Below are positions 1 through 8,088 of a DNA stretch of 54,610 bases, piece by piece (positions within the stretch are counted from its first letter, which is position 1; every line of letters starts with the position of its first letter). The notes below the pieces were generated by a model. It was not told the DNA's origin. It was given only the letters and a program-made list of their open reading frames with translations, and made no database searches. Origin of the DNA: Hyphomicrobiales bacterium (GTDB lineage Bacteria; Pseudomonadota; Alphaproteobacteria; Rhizobiales; Rhizobiaceae); assembly GCA_900472575.1 (NCBI GenBank), contig UCIV01000003.1, positions 385,601 through 440,210 on the forward strand. The letters run 5' to 3'. A program made the position numbers and the translations under genes.

Positions 1-74
1 GCAGGCGGATGAGGGGCAGCGCCAACGCTCAAGATGACGCTTACAGCGAAGCCAGTTAGCCAAAGGAACACCCC
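1..74. other. window edge, upstream of SDR gene
   Basis: Short open frames run in from the left edge (one stops at 35-37, another at 57-59). Either could be the C-terminal end of an upstream gene, but there are too few codons to choose between them. The segment ends in the ribosome-binding site of the SDR gene. Confidence 0.3.
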
Positions 75-764
75 ATGAAAAAGGCAATCGTTACCGGTGG
101 AGCAGGCCTGATCGGGGCTGGGATTTGCGAGGCGCTGGTTGCCCGCGGTTTCGAGGTTGCCTCTTTCGACCTCTCCGGCAAGACCCACGCTGTCGAGGGT
201 GTTCGTGCCATCGAATGTGATGTTGCAGACGAAGCCTCAGTCGAGATCGCGATTGCCGAACTCGGCTGGGATCGTCTCGATCTGCTCGTCAGCAATGCCG
301 GTGCCACAGGCGGGGCGCTCGGCACCTCCATCCTCGAGATGTCCTATCTCGACTGGCGCCGCGTGATCGACAGCCATCTCACGGGTGCCTTTCTGATGAC
401 GCGGGCCGTCGTGCCGTTGATGAAAACCGGCGGATCGGTGGTCAACATGGCTTCGACCCGAGCCTTCATGTCGGAGCCGAATTCGGAAGCCTATGCGGCG
501 TCCAAGGGCGGGCTGGTTGCGCTGACGCATGCGCTTGCCGTCAGCCTTGGCCCAACGATCCGGGTGAATGCGATTGCTCCGGGCTGGATCACCAACGAGA
601 CGAACCTGAGCCATGAGGATGAGGCGCAGCATCCCGCAGGCCGCGTCGGGCGGCCGAAGGATATTGCCGATGCCGTGCTCTATCTCGACGGTGCCGGTTT
701 CGTCACAGGGCAGGTGCTGACCGTCGATGGCGGGATGACGAAGAAGATGATCTACGCCGAGTAA
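75..764 (+). CDS. SDR family NAD(P)-dependent oxidoreductase
   Basis: A 229-aa classical short-chain dehydrogenase/reductase, probably cytosolic. The N-terminus carries the Rossmann dinucleotide motif TGGAGLIG (residues 8-15), followed by the SNAGA motif near residue 75. The catalytic Ser lies in NMAST and the catalytic pair is YAASK (Tyr and Lys) near residues 140-145. The C-terminal VTGQVLTVDGG is the usual family ending. The length is slightly short but normal for the family (about 230-260 aa). The ATG is preceded by AAAGGAAC at good spacing. The substrate cannot be read from sequence. Neighbours are the queuosine genes on the opposite strand, so no operon partner is visible to the right. 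Confidence 0.93.
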   Translation: MKKAIVTGGAGLIGAGICEALVARGFEVASFDLSGKTHAVEGVRAIECDVADEASVEIAIAELGWDRLDLLVSNAGATGGALGTSILEMSYLDWRRVIDSHLTGAFLMTRAVVPLMKTGGSVVNMASTRAFMSEPNSEAYAASKGGLVALTHALAVSLGPTIRVNAIAPGWITNETNLSHEDEAQHPAGRVGRPKDIADAVLYLDGAGFVTGQVLTVDGGMTKKMIYAE

Positions 765-780
765 GTGTTTGGGGCGTTTC

Positions 781-1515
781 TCAGACGCCCCGCTTGTTGC
801 CCCAGAGCAGAACGTGAAGCTGCGGCAAAACCGTTGCCGAAAACCAGCGGTCAGCCGTCACCTTGTCGACCAGCCACAACATCCGATCCATGATGCCGTC
901 GAGATCGATGCGGGCATCGTCGTCTTCCGGCGGCGGCGGCGTGTGGTTGCCGGGCTGCAGATAGACGGGCAGTTCCGGAAAGCGCAGCGATGCCTCGCGG
1001 GCAAACGCATAATCGGTATCGTCGAAGATAACGAATTTGAGTGCGATGCGCGGTGCTTTTCCCGCCGCTTCAAGACAGTCGGCCAAAACGTCCCAATCCG
1101 TTTCCATTCCGCTCGATGGCGGTTTGGGCGAGAGGACAAGCACGTCGAGATCGGCAAACCAGTCGCGGGCGATGCTGCCCTGGGTCTCGATGGCAAATCG
1201 GTAACCGTCGTTCTTGCCGCGCCGGATCAGGGATTTCAATGGCTGAATGGCCGGATTGCCGCCCGAAAGCGAGACCATCAGCGGCATTCCGCCCGAAAGT
1301 TCCCGCACTTCCTGCCAGATCGCGTCGGCCTCCATCGGCGTCCAGTCGTGGCGATAGGCGCTATCGACGGCATGCAGAGTGTCGCACCACGAGCAGCGAT
1401 AATCGCAGCCGCCGGTGCGCACGAAAACGGTCGGCTGGCCGATCAGCATGCCTTCGCCCTGAATGGTCGGGCCGAAGATCTCGCTGATCCGGATCGTTTC
1501 TGCGGATGCGGTCAT
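781..1515 (-). CDS. queE: 7-carboxy-7-deazaguanine synthase QueE (radical SAM)
   Basis: A 244-aa radical SAM enzyme that converts 6-carboxytetrahydropterin to 7-carboxy-7-deazaguanine in the queuosine (preQ0) pathway. The cluster-binding cysteines C37, C41 and C44 sit in [12 protein letters not shown], the short CxxxCxxC form typical of QueE. The N-terminal [12 protein letters not shown] motif is characteristic. The later SGGNP corresponds to the GGEP motif with Asn in place of Glu. The start ATG overlaps the end of queD by 4 bp, so translation is probably coupled. It is the last gene of queC-queD-queE and should share control by the riboswitch in front of queC. Confidence 0.95.
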   Translation of the reverse strand: MTASAETIRISEIFGPTIQGEGMLIGQPTVFVRTGGCDYRCSWCDTLHAVDSAYRHDWTPMEADAIWQEVRELSGGMPLMVSLSGGNPAIQPLKSLIRRGKNDGYRFAIETQGSIARDWFADLDVLVLSPKPPSSGMETDWDVLADCLEAAGKAPRIALKFVIFDDTDYAFAREASLRFPELPVYLQPGNHTPPPPEDDDARIDLDGIMDRMLWLVDKVTADRWFSATVLPQLHVLLWGNKRGV

Positions 1516-1868
1516 GGTCTGTACTCAGCCCAGGTCTTGGGCGTTTCGCTGACCTTGACGGCCGAAGTTTCGGGCAGGCGCTGCTTGCACCAGTCGTAAA
1601 AATGCTTCGCCAGATATTCCGAGGTCACCTTGTCATGGCCCAGAACCTCGTTCAGGTGGCGGTGATCGAATTCGTCATCGATATAGCGCTTCAGCGGTGC
1701 CAGTTCGTGATAGTCGCGAACGAACCCGTCCTCGTTCAGGTCGGCGCAGGCGAGTTCGACCACGACGATGTAGTTATGGCCGTGCAGGCGGGCGCATTGA
1801 TGGTCTGCCGGCAGATGCGACAGCTGGTGAGAAGCGGAGAAGTGGAATTCCTTGGTGATGCGATACAT
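1512..1868 (-). CDS. queD: 6-carboxytetrahydropterin synthase QueD
   Basis: A 118-aa enzyme of the 6-pyruvoyltetrahydropterin synthase fold that turns dihydroneopterin triphosphate into 6-carboxytetrahydropterin, the first dedicated step to preQ0. Zinc ligands are seen as H14 (SASHQL) and H29/H31 (LHGHNY), and the catalytic cysteine is C25 in HQCARLHGH. The length matches the family. It overlaps queE by 4 bp at its 3' end and touches queC by one base at its 5' end, giving a tight three-gene operon on the minus strand. Confidence 0.95.
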   Translation of the reverse strand: MYRITKEFHFSASHQLSHLPADHQCARLHGHNYIVVVELACADLNEDGFVRDYHELAPLKRYIDDEFDHRHLNEVLGHDKVTSEYLAKHFYDWCKQRLPETSAVKVSETPKTWAEYRP

Positions 1869-2593
1869 CAGCGGACCTCCTCTGCCTTAAATTCCGGGGC
1901 CTTGAAGCCCTCGGTTGCTGCCTTCCAGAAATCCGGGTCTTCGTAATCGGTCGGGTCGGTGACACCGGCGAGGTGGAAGGCTTCGCGCCGTTCGACACAG
2001 GTGCCGCAGCGGCCGCAATGACGCTCACCGCCCTTGTAGCAGGACCATGTTTCGACGAAGGGCGTGCCGTGCTTCGCGCCATCTGTGACGATATCGGCCT
2101 TGGAGCCGGTGACATAAGGAGCGAGCAGTTTCACCGAGGCGTAGCCGTCCAGTGCGTGGCGCTGCATCGCATCAAAGCTGTCGATGAAGTCGGGGCGGCA
2201 GTCGGGATAGATGAAATGATCGCCGCCATGGACGGCGATTGCCACCGCATCTGCCTTTCGGGCGGCCGCGACGCCGAAGGCGATGGTCAGCATGATCGCA
2301 TTGCGGTTCGGCACAACGGTGATGCGCATCGTCTCTTCGGCATAATGGCCGTCGGGAACGTCGACATCATCGGTCAGCGCCGAGCCGGTGAGCTGGCTGC
2401 CGATGGCGCGCATGTCGATGATCTGGTGGAAAACGCCGAGGCGTTCCGCAGTGGCTGCGGCAAATTCCAACTCCTTCTTGTGGCGCTGGCCATAGTCGAA
2501 GGAGATGAGGCCCATAAGCTCGCCCTTGGCGGCGATGTTATGGGCAAGCGAAACGGAATCCAGTCCGCCGGAGCAGACGACGATAGTCTTCAT
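1868..2593 (-). CDS. queC: 7-cyano-7-deazaguanine synthase QueC
   Basis: A 241-aa ATP-dependent ligase that converts 7-carboxy-7-deazaguanine to preQ0. The PP-loop SGGLDS is at residues 8-13. The C-terminus has the zinc cysteines in SCYKGGERHCGRCGTC (C-x7-C-x2-C-x2-C). It is the first gene of queC-queD-queE. The start ATG (2591-2593) follows AAGGA at about 8 nt, and that site forms the 3' tail of a preQ1-I type aptamer (2602-2632). This suggests translational feedback control of the whole operon. Confidence 0.96.
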   Translation of the reverse strand: MKTIVVCSGGLDSVSLAHNIAAKGELMGLISFDYGQRHKKELEFAAATAERLGVFHQIIDMRAIGSQLTGSALTDDVDVPDGHYAEETMRITVVPNRNAIMLTIAFGVAAARKADAVAIAVHGGDHFIYPDCRPDFIDSFDAMQRHALDGYASVKLLAPYVTGSKADIVTDGAKHGTPFVETWSCYKGGERHCGRCGTCVERREAFHLAGVTDPTDYEDPDFWKAATEGFKAPEFKAEEVR

Positions 2594-2601
2594 GATTGGT
2601 G

Positions 2602-2632
2602 TCCTTGTTTTATCCGGGTAGGCTGCGACCGG
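2602..2632 (-). promoter_or_regulatory. preQ1-I type riboswitch in the queCDE leader
   Basis: Read on the minus strand, this segment forms a 4-bp stem CCGG/CCGG (2629-2632 with 2614-2617). The 11-nt loop is UCGCAGCCUAC, and an A-rich tail AUAAAACAAGGA follows. The loop start UCGCAG and tail AAAACAAGG are the same words found in the crystallised Thermoanaerobacter preQ1-I riboswitch. A C precedes the 3' stem strand, where the ligand-pairing C is expected. The tail contains the AAGGA ribosome-binding site of queC, so ligand-stabilised pseudoknot formation would block initiation. The tail is about 3 nt shorter than in the model, so this is a strong match by eye but not proven. Confidence 0.8.
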
Positions 2633-2730
2633 TCTTCGGGTGCCTTCTAGACTACCTTCCTGTGCTTGTGAATGGTGCTCCGGTTGAATAGGATTGCCGC
2701 GATTTTAAGCAATTCATAAGGGAGGCTTTA

Positions 2731-3762
2731 ATGGGCTTGGGTGGTTTCGATATTTTCGTCATCGTTGTGGTGATCCTCGCGATCCTGCTCCTCTTTGCAT
2801 TGGTGAAGACGGTACCGCAGGGTTACGCCTATACGGTCGAGCGTTTCGGCCGTTACACGCGTACGCTTCAGCCGGGTTTGAACATTCTCACACCGTTCAT
2901 CGAACGCATCGGCGCGAAGATGAACGTGATGGAGCAGGTGCTCGACATTCCGACACAGGAAGTCATCACCAAGGACAATGCCAGCGTGGCGGCCGATGCC
3001 GTGGCCTTCTACCAGGTGCTCAATCCGGCGCAGGCGGCCTATCAGATCGCCAATCTGGAAAACGCCATCCAAAATATCACGATGACGAATATACGCTCGG
3101 TCATGGGGTCCATGGATCTCGACGAATTGCTGTCGAACCGTGATGTCATTAACGACAAGCTGTTGCGCGTGGTCGACGAGGCAGTGCACCCGTGGGGCAT
3201 CAAGGTCACCCGTATCGAGATCAAGGACATCCAGCCACCGAAGGATCTGGTGGAATCCATGGCGCGGCAGATGAAGGCGGAACGCGAAAAGCGTGCGCTG
3301 GTGCTGGAAGCCGAAGGTGCGCGTAACGCACAGATCCTTCGGGCAGAAGGCGCCAAGCAGGCGGCGGTTCTGCAGGCCGAAGGCGAGCGCGAAGCGGCGT
3401 TCCGCGAGGCCGAGGCGCGCGAGCGTCTGGCCGAAGCCGAAGCGAGGGCGACCCAGTTCGTCTCGGAAGCCATTGCTGCCGGTGACGTGCAGGCGATCAA
3501 CTACTTCGTTGCGCAGAAATACACAGAGGCGCTGGTCGAGATCGGCAAGGCCAACAATTCCAAGATCGTGCTGATGCCGCTCGAAGCTTCGTCGCTGATC
3601 GGTTCGCTCGGCGGTATCGGCGCCATTGCTAAGGAAGTGTTCGGCGACGGCAATGGCCCGGCACCGTCCACTCCTCGTACTCAACAGCCACGTCCGGCGC
3701 GCAGCACGCCGACGGTAACCGCCGTGGTGCCGCCTTTCACCCCGCCGACCTCCGAGAGGTGA
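2731..3762 (+). CDS. SPFH/Band 7 family membrane protein (QmcA-like)
   Basis: A 343-aa stomatin/prohibitin-type protein. Residues about 6-25 form one N-terminal membrane segment. The SPFH domain follows ([20 protein letters not shown] through the IEIKDIQPP region). A long Ala/Glu-rich coiled coil (about residues 170-250, with repeated AEG and EAEAR) drives oligomerisation, and the C-terminal tail is Pro/Thr-rich and probably disordered. The family organises membrane microdomains and modulates membrane proteases. The start has a strong GGGAGG site. An NfeD partner gene begins 4 bp after the stop, the standard SPFH-NfeD pairing. Confidence 0.93.
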   Translation: MGLGGFDIFVIVVVILAILLLFALVKTVPQGYAYTVERFGRYTRTLQPGLNILTPFIERIGAKMNVMEQVLDIPTQEVITKDNASVAADAVAFYQVLNPAQAAYQIANLENAIQNITMTNIRSVMGSMDLDELLSNRDVINDKLLRVVDEAVHPWGIKVTRIEIKDIQPPKDLVESMARQMKAEREKRALVLEAEGARNAQILRAEGAKQAAVLQAEGEREAAFREAEARERLAEAEARATQFVSEAIAAGDVQAINYFVAQKYTEALVEIGKANNSKIVLMPLEASSLIGSLGGIGAIAKEVFGDGNGPAPSTPRTQQPRPARSTPTVTAVVPPFTPPTSER

Positions 3763-3766
3763 TGTG

Positions 3767-4231
3767 ATGGTGGTTGAACTCTGGAACAGTCTCGGTCCCT
3801 GGGGCTGGTGGATTGTCGGTATTGCGCTGCTGGTGCTGGAACTGCTGGTACCCGGCGTATTCCTGATCTGGATAGGTGCCGCGGCCGTGGTGCTCGGCGC
3901 GCTGTCGCTGGCGCTCTGGGATGCCGCCTTCTGGGGCTGGCATGTTCAGCTGCTGCTGTTTGCCGTGCTTTCGGTTCTGTTCGCGGTTATCGGTCGGCGA
4001 ATCTATAACGGCAAACGCACGACAAGCGACGAGCCTTGGCTCAACCGTCGTGGCGAAAGCCTCATCGGTCGCACGGCGACGCTTTCCGAGCCTATTCAGG
4101 AAGGGCGCGGCCGGATCAGGCTCGACGATACGATGTGGTCGGTCATGGGGCCGGATCTGCCGGTCGGTTCCCGCGTCCGGGTCGTGGCGTCGAGTGGCCG
4201 GGACCTGACAGTGGAACCGGTGGTACGGTAG
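3767..4231 (+). CDS. NfeD family membrane protein
   Basis: A 154-aa NfeD-type protein, short form without the protease domain. It begins with hydrophobic segments (about residues 10-40 and 55-75). A C-terminal OB-fold domain follows (from about LIGRTATLSEPI, with the typical GRGRIRLDD and GSRVRVV patterns). It forms an operon with the SPFH gene upstream, and such pairs act together in membrane organisation. A GTG one codon upstream (3764) is an alternative start. It is followed by a palindromic terminator. Confidence 0.9.
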   Translation: MVVELWNSLGPWGWWIVGIALLVLELLVPGVFLIWIGAAAVVLGALSLALWDAAFWGWHVQLLLFAVLSVLFAVIGRRIYNGKRTTSDEPWLNRRGESLIGRTATLSEPIQEGRGRIRLDDTMWSVMGPDLPVGSRVRVVASSGRDLTVEPVVR

Positions 4232-4249
4232 ACATTCACTTCAAATAGA

Positions 4250-4275
4250 AAACAGCCGGGTCTCCCCGGCCGTTT
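4250..4275. terminator. bidirectional terminator between nfeD and pepF
   Basis: A GCCGGG/CCCGGC stem (4255-4260 with 4265-4270) is flanked by AAAC and GTTT that extend the pairing, between two convergent genes. The A-rich left flank and the GTTTGT right flank allow use in both directions, though the T-run is short. Confidence 0.6.
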
Positions 4276-4289
4276 GTCATTTCGGGCCC

Positions 4290-6152
4290 TCAGCCCAGTT
4301 CCTTGTCCAGTGCTTCCAATTCGTCGATCAGGCCTTCGATCATCGAGAGGCCCTTGGACCAGAAGGTCGGGTCTGTGGCGTCGAGGCCGAAGGGCTTCAG
4401 GAGTTCGGAATGATGCTTGGTGCCGCCGGCCTTCAGAAGCTCGAAATACTTGTCCTGGAAGCCGGGAGCAGCGTTCTGGTAGACGGCGTAGAGCGAGTTC
4501 ACCAGGCAGTCACCAAAGGCATAGGCATAGACATAGAAGGGCGAGTGGATGAAGTGGGGGATGTAGGTCCACCAGCTTTCATAACCTTCCGAAATCCGGA
4601 TTGCCGGGCCGAGGCTTTCGCCCTGGACTGACAGCCAAAGCTCGCCGATCTGCTGTGATGTCAGCTCGCCTTCCTTGCGGGCCGTATGGACCTTGCGCTC
4701 GAACTGGTAGAAGGCGATCTGGCGCACGACCGTGTTGATCATGTCCTCGACCTTCTGGGCGAGCATCGCCTTGCGCTCGCGCTTGTCCTTCGTTTTCTCC
4801 AGTAGCGTACGAAAAGTCAGCATTTCGCCGAAGACGGAGGCGGTTTCGGCAAGCGTCAGCGGCGTCTGGCACATCAGTGCGCCCTGTCCACCGGCGAGAA
4901 CCTGATGCACGCCATGGCCGAGTTCGTGGGCGAGCGTCATCACGTCGCGCGGTTTGCCGAGATAGTTAACCAGAACATAAGGGTGGGCAGACGGCACGGT
5001 CGGATGGGCAAAGGCTCCGGGTGCCTTGCCGGGACGCGACGGCGCGTCGATCCATTCTTCCGCAAAGAAGCGGCTGGCGATATCGGCCATTTCCGGGGCA
5101 AAGGCACCGTATGCCGAAAGCACGGTCTCCTTCGCGGTTTCCCACGGAATGACGGCCTTGGGCGTTTCCGGCAGCGGTGCGTTGCGGTCCCAGTAGTTCA
5201 GCTGGTCCATGCCGAGCCATTTTGCCTTCATCGCATAATAGCGGTGCGACAGGCGCGGATAGGCGTCCTGAACGGCGGCGGCCAGCGCATCGACCACTTC
5301 GCGCTCGACCCGGTTGGCAAGGTGGCGGCTGTCGGCGATATCCTCTAAGCCGCGCCAGCGGTCGGAAATATCCTTGTCCTTGGCGAGCGTGTTGGTGATC
5401 AGGGTGAAGACACGCAGGTTGTCGCTGAAGGTTTTCGACAGGGCACTTGCCGCCTTGGCGCGGATGGCCGGATCGGCCTCCTGCAGCATGTTGAGCGTGA
5501 CTTCGAGCGGCTGCTTTTCGCCGTCGATATCGAAGCGCAGTTCCGCCATGGTCTCGTCGAACAGGCGGTTGAAGGCAGACGCTGACGTCATCGACTTTTC
5601 GAGGAACAGCTGTTCCAGCTTGTCATCCAGCTGAAAGGGCTTGTCCTTGCGCAGGTCGACGATCCATGGGCGGTAGTGGCCGGCGGCCGGATCGCCATCC
5701 ACGCAGGCATCCATCAAGGCATCGTCGATGCGGTTGAGTTCCAGCGCGAAGAACAGAAGGTGTGACGAGATGTCGGTGAGTTTCGCCTGGGCGTCGCCGA
5801 AGAATTTGCCGTTGGCGGGGTCGGACGTATCGGAAAAGTAGGTGAGGCCGGCGAATGAGCCGATCTTGCCGAGGAGATCGTCGAGCGCTTCGTATTCCTT
5901 GAGTGCCTCGCCGATACCGCCTGCGCCGTTCTTCGTCGCGGCCTCGGCCAGCTTGCCCTTCCACTTGTTTTCAAAAGCGAGCGCGTCCGTTTCGGATTGC
6001 TTCAGGTCGGCTGTAAAGGCCGGTGCATCCTTGGCGGCATAGAGATCGGAAAGCTTCCAGACGGGCAGGAGACCAAGCGCGGGATCCGTTGCGCCGCCAC
6101 CGGCCGCCGGTGCGGCATGTGCAATTTCAGACAGCGCTATGCGATTTTTCAT
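4290..6152 (-). CDS. pepF: M3 family oligoendopeptidase F
   Basis: A 620-aa cytosolic zinc metallopeptidase of family M3 that degrades short peptides. The zinc site AHELGHGVHQ (HExxH) lies about two thirds along the chain, and a downstream Glu is expected in ETASVFGE. The ATG at 6150-6152 was chosen because it follows a strong GGGAAGGAAAG site. An in-frame extension to 6224 (24 codons) has no such site and no family-like sequence. The neighbours are convergent nfeD and a divergent sigma-54 regulator. Confidence 0.94.
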   Translation of the reverse strand: MKNRIALSEIAHAAPAAGGGATDPALGLLPVWKLSDLYAAKDAPAFTADLKQSETDALAFENKWKGKLAEAATKNGAGGIGEALKEYEALDDLLGKIGSFAGLTYFSDTSDPANGKFFGDAQAKLTDISSHLLFFALELNRIDDALMDACVDGDPAAGHYRPWIVDLRKDKPFQLDDKLEQLFLEKSMTSASAFNRLFDETMAELRFDIDGEKQPLEVTLNMLQEADPAIRAKAASALSKTFSDNLRVFTLITNTLAKDKDISDRWRGLEDIADSRHLANRVEREVVDALAAAVQDAYPRLSHRYYAMKAKWLGMDQLNYWDRNAPLPETPKAVIPWETAKETVLSAYGAFAPEMADIASRFFAEEWIDAPSRPGKAPGAFAHPTVPSAHPYVLVNYLGKPRDVMTLAHELGHGVHQVLAGGQGALMCQTPLTLAETASVFGEMLTFRTLLEKTKDKRERKAMLAQKVEDMINTVVRQIAFYQFERKVHTARKEGELTSQQIGELWLSVQGESLGPAIRISEGYESWWTYIPHFIHSPFYVYAYAFGDCLVNSLYAVYQNAAPGFQDKYFELLKAGGTKHHSELLKPFGLDATDPTFWSKGLSMIEGLIDELEALDKELG

Positions 6153-6354
6153 GGTCTTTCCTTCCCTCAACCGGGTACTCGAATGGGTGCCAGATGGGTA
6201 GCATTTCAACCCTTCTGCCGCCACCCGTCCGTTTTCTGTTCAGACTGTTAAAATGTGAGCTTTTCTCAAAAGGGGATGTTCAAGCCTATCTGGCACAACT
6301 TCCAGCATAAGAGCCCGCAAAGGGTGCACGATGAACGTTGCCGGGAGTTCACAA

Positions 6355-7911
6355 ATGTCTGCTCATATCCTTGTCGTCGATGACGATCCCATTCAGCGCC
6401 GCCTTCTGAAGAATGCAGTCGAGCGGCAAGGTTATGTCGCGCATCTGGCCGAAAACGGAAAGGTCGCACTCGATTTTCTCAGTCGCACCAGCGGCGATGT
6501 GAATGTCATCGTGCTTGACCTGATGATGCCGGAAATGGACGGGCTTTCCTTCCTCGTCGCACTGCGGGAGATGGGCGTTCAGACCCCGGTCATCGTGCAG
6601 ACCGGACAGGGCAGCATCGAATATGTCGTTCAGGCGATGCGGGCAGGGGCTTTCGACTTCGTCGTCAAGCCGGTTTCGCCGGAGCGGATCGCGACCTCCA
6701 TCGCCAACGCATTGAAGCTCGATTATCGCGAAGGCAAGGCCAAGGTCGGCCGCCGTCGCGCCGGTGTCGTCGGCTTCAACGACATCGTATCTGCAAGCCC
6801 GGACATGCTGCGGGTTATCGATCTGGCACAGCGTGCGGCGCATTCGAATATTCCGGTCGTGCTCGAGGGTGAATCCGGCGTCGGCAAGGAAATGATCGCC
6901 CGCGCCATCCAGTCGGGCAGCGATCGTGCCGGCAAGCCGTTCATCACCGTCAACTGCGGCGCGATCCCGGCCAATCTGGTCGAGAGCATCCTCTTCGGTC
7001 ACGAAAAAGGTGCGTTTACCGGAGCGACAGAGCGTCACACCGGCAAGTTCGTCGAGGCCGATGGCGGCACGCTTTTCCTGGACGAAATCGGTGATCTGCC
7101 GCTCGAAGTTCAGGTGAAACTCTTACGCGCCGTGCAGTCGGGCGAGATTGAAACGGTCGGTGCCGGCCGGGTTCACAAGGTCAATGTTCGGCTGATTTCG
7201 GCCACCAACAAGGACCTGATCGAAGAGGTTCGCGCCGGTCGTTTCCGCGAGGATCTCTACTACCGCCTCAACGTTTTTCCGATCACTATTCCGGCTCTGC
7301 GCCGCCGCAAGGAAGACATTCCGCATCTGGTGCGCGTCTTCGCCGAGCGTTTTTCGCTGGAGCAGAAGCTGCCGCAGAACCTCAATGTCAGCGCCGGTGC
7401 GCTGGCGCTGCTGACGGCTTACGACTGGCCGGGCAATATCCGTCAGCTCGAAAACGCCATCTTCCGGGCCATCGTGCTTGCGGAAGGTGATGAGCTTACA
7501 GAGCTTGATTTCCCGCAGATTGCGGCCCAGGTGCCGGAATTCCGCACTCCCGAACTGGTCGCGACTGCCACGACACAAATGTCTGCTCCTTCATCGGTCC
7601 TACGCCCGATCATCGAAGATCTGGGCTTCCCGCAGCCGATGCTGCCGCCTCGTACGACACGGCCGGATCCGCGCGCGCTTCTGGCTGCCGCCTACCCGGC
7701 ATCGGACAATGTCATCGTAAGCACCGACGACACGGGTGAGGTGAGAAAACTTGCCGATGTGGAAGAGGAACTGATTCGTTTCGCGCTGAAGTTCTACCGC
7801 GGCCAGATGAGCCAGGTTGCCCGCAAGCTCGGCATCGGTCGTTCGACGCTTTACCGCAAGCTGAAGGATTACGGTATCGATCCGGATGACCCACTCAAGG
7901 AAGCAGCCTGA
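6355..7911 (+). CDS. sigma-54 dependent response regulator, NtrC type
   Basis: A 518-aa activator with three domains. The receiver (about 1-120) has VVDDD and phospho-acceptor Asp55 in IVLDLMMPEMDG. The AAA+ sigma-54 interaction domain has Walker A GESGVGKE, the sigma-54 contact loop GAFTGA and Walker B TLFLDEIGDLP. The C-terminal Fis-type helix-turn-helix ends in VARKLGIGRSTLYRKLKDYGI. The length is somewhat greater than classical NtrC because of a linker of about 90 residues before the Fis domain. The ATG at 6355 follows GGGAG; an ATG at 6331 is an alternative. No histidine kinase is adjacent, so it is an orphan regulator. Confidence 0.93.
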   Translation: MSAHILVVDDDPIQRRLLKNAVERQGYVAHLAENGKVALDFLSRTSGDVNVIVLDLMMPEMDGLSFLVALREMGVQTPVIVQTGQGSIEYVVQAMRAGAFDFVVKPVSPERIATSIANALKLDYREGKAKVGRRRAGVVGFNDIVSASPDMLRVIDLAQRAAHSNIPVVLEGESGVGKEMIARAIQSGSDRAGKPFITVNCGAIPANLVESILFGHEKGAFTGATERHTGKFVEADGGTLFLDEIGDLPLEVQVKLLRAVQSGEIETVGAGRVHKVNVRLISATNKDLIEEVRAGRFREDLYYRLNVFPITIPALRRRKEDIPHLVRVFAERFSLEQKLPQNLNVSAGALALLTAYDWPGNIRQLENAIFRAIVLAEGDELTELDFPQIAAQVPEFRTPELVATATTQMSAPSSVLRPIIEDLGFPQPMLPPRTTRPDPRALLAAAYPASDNVIVSTDDTGEVRKLADVEEELIRFALKFYRGQMSQVARKLGIGRSTLYRKLKDYGIDPDDPLKEAA

Positions 7912-7978
7912 TTAGAGAGTGTTAATTTTCAGGCAAGGAAGCGATGGCAATTTCTGTCAATCTCTCTTTAGCACATCA

Positions 7979-8006
7979 TTGACTATAAGAGAGATGCTTG
8001 TACATG
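7979..8006 (+). promoter_or_regulatory. candidate promoter of the DUF882 gene
   Basis: TTGACT at 7979-7984, then 16 nt, then TACATG at 8001-8006. The -35 matches well and the -10 is weak. If used, transcription would start near 8013, downstream of an in-frame GTG at 8008, which supports the TTG start at 8089. Confidence 0.35.
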
Positions 8007-8088
8007 TGTGGCAGATTTGCCATCGTGTGACCGCAATTGTCAGCCAAATGGGACAACGAGGGACGTTGTCTGCAGGACGGGGATCGCT

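Noticed and set aside
6240..6354. Sigma-54 promoter before the NtrC-type regulator
   Set aside because: A TGGCAC occurs near 6290 but the matching TTGC element is absent at the right distance.
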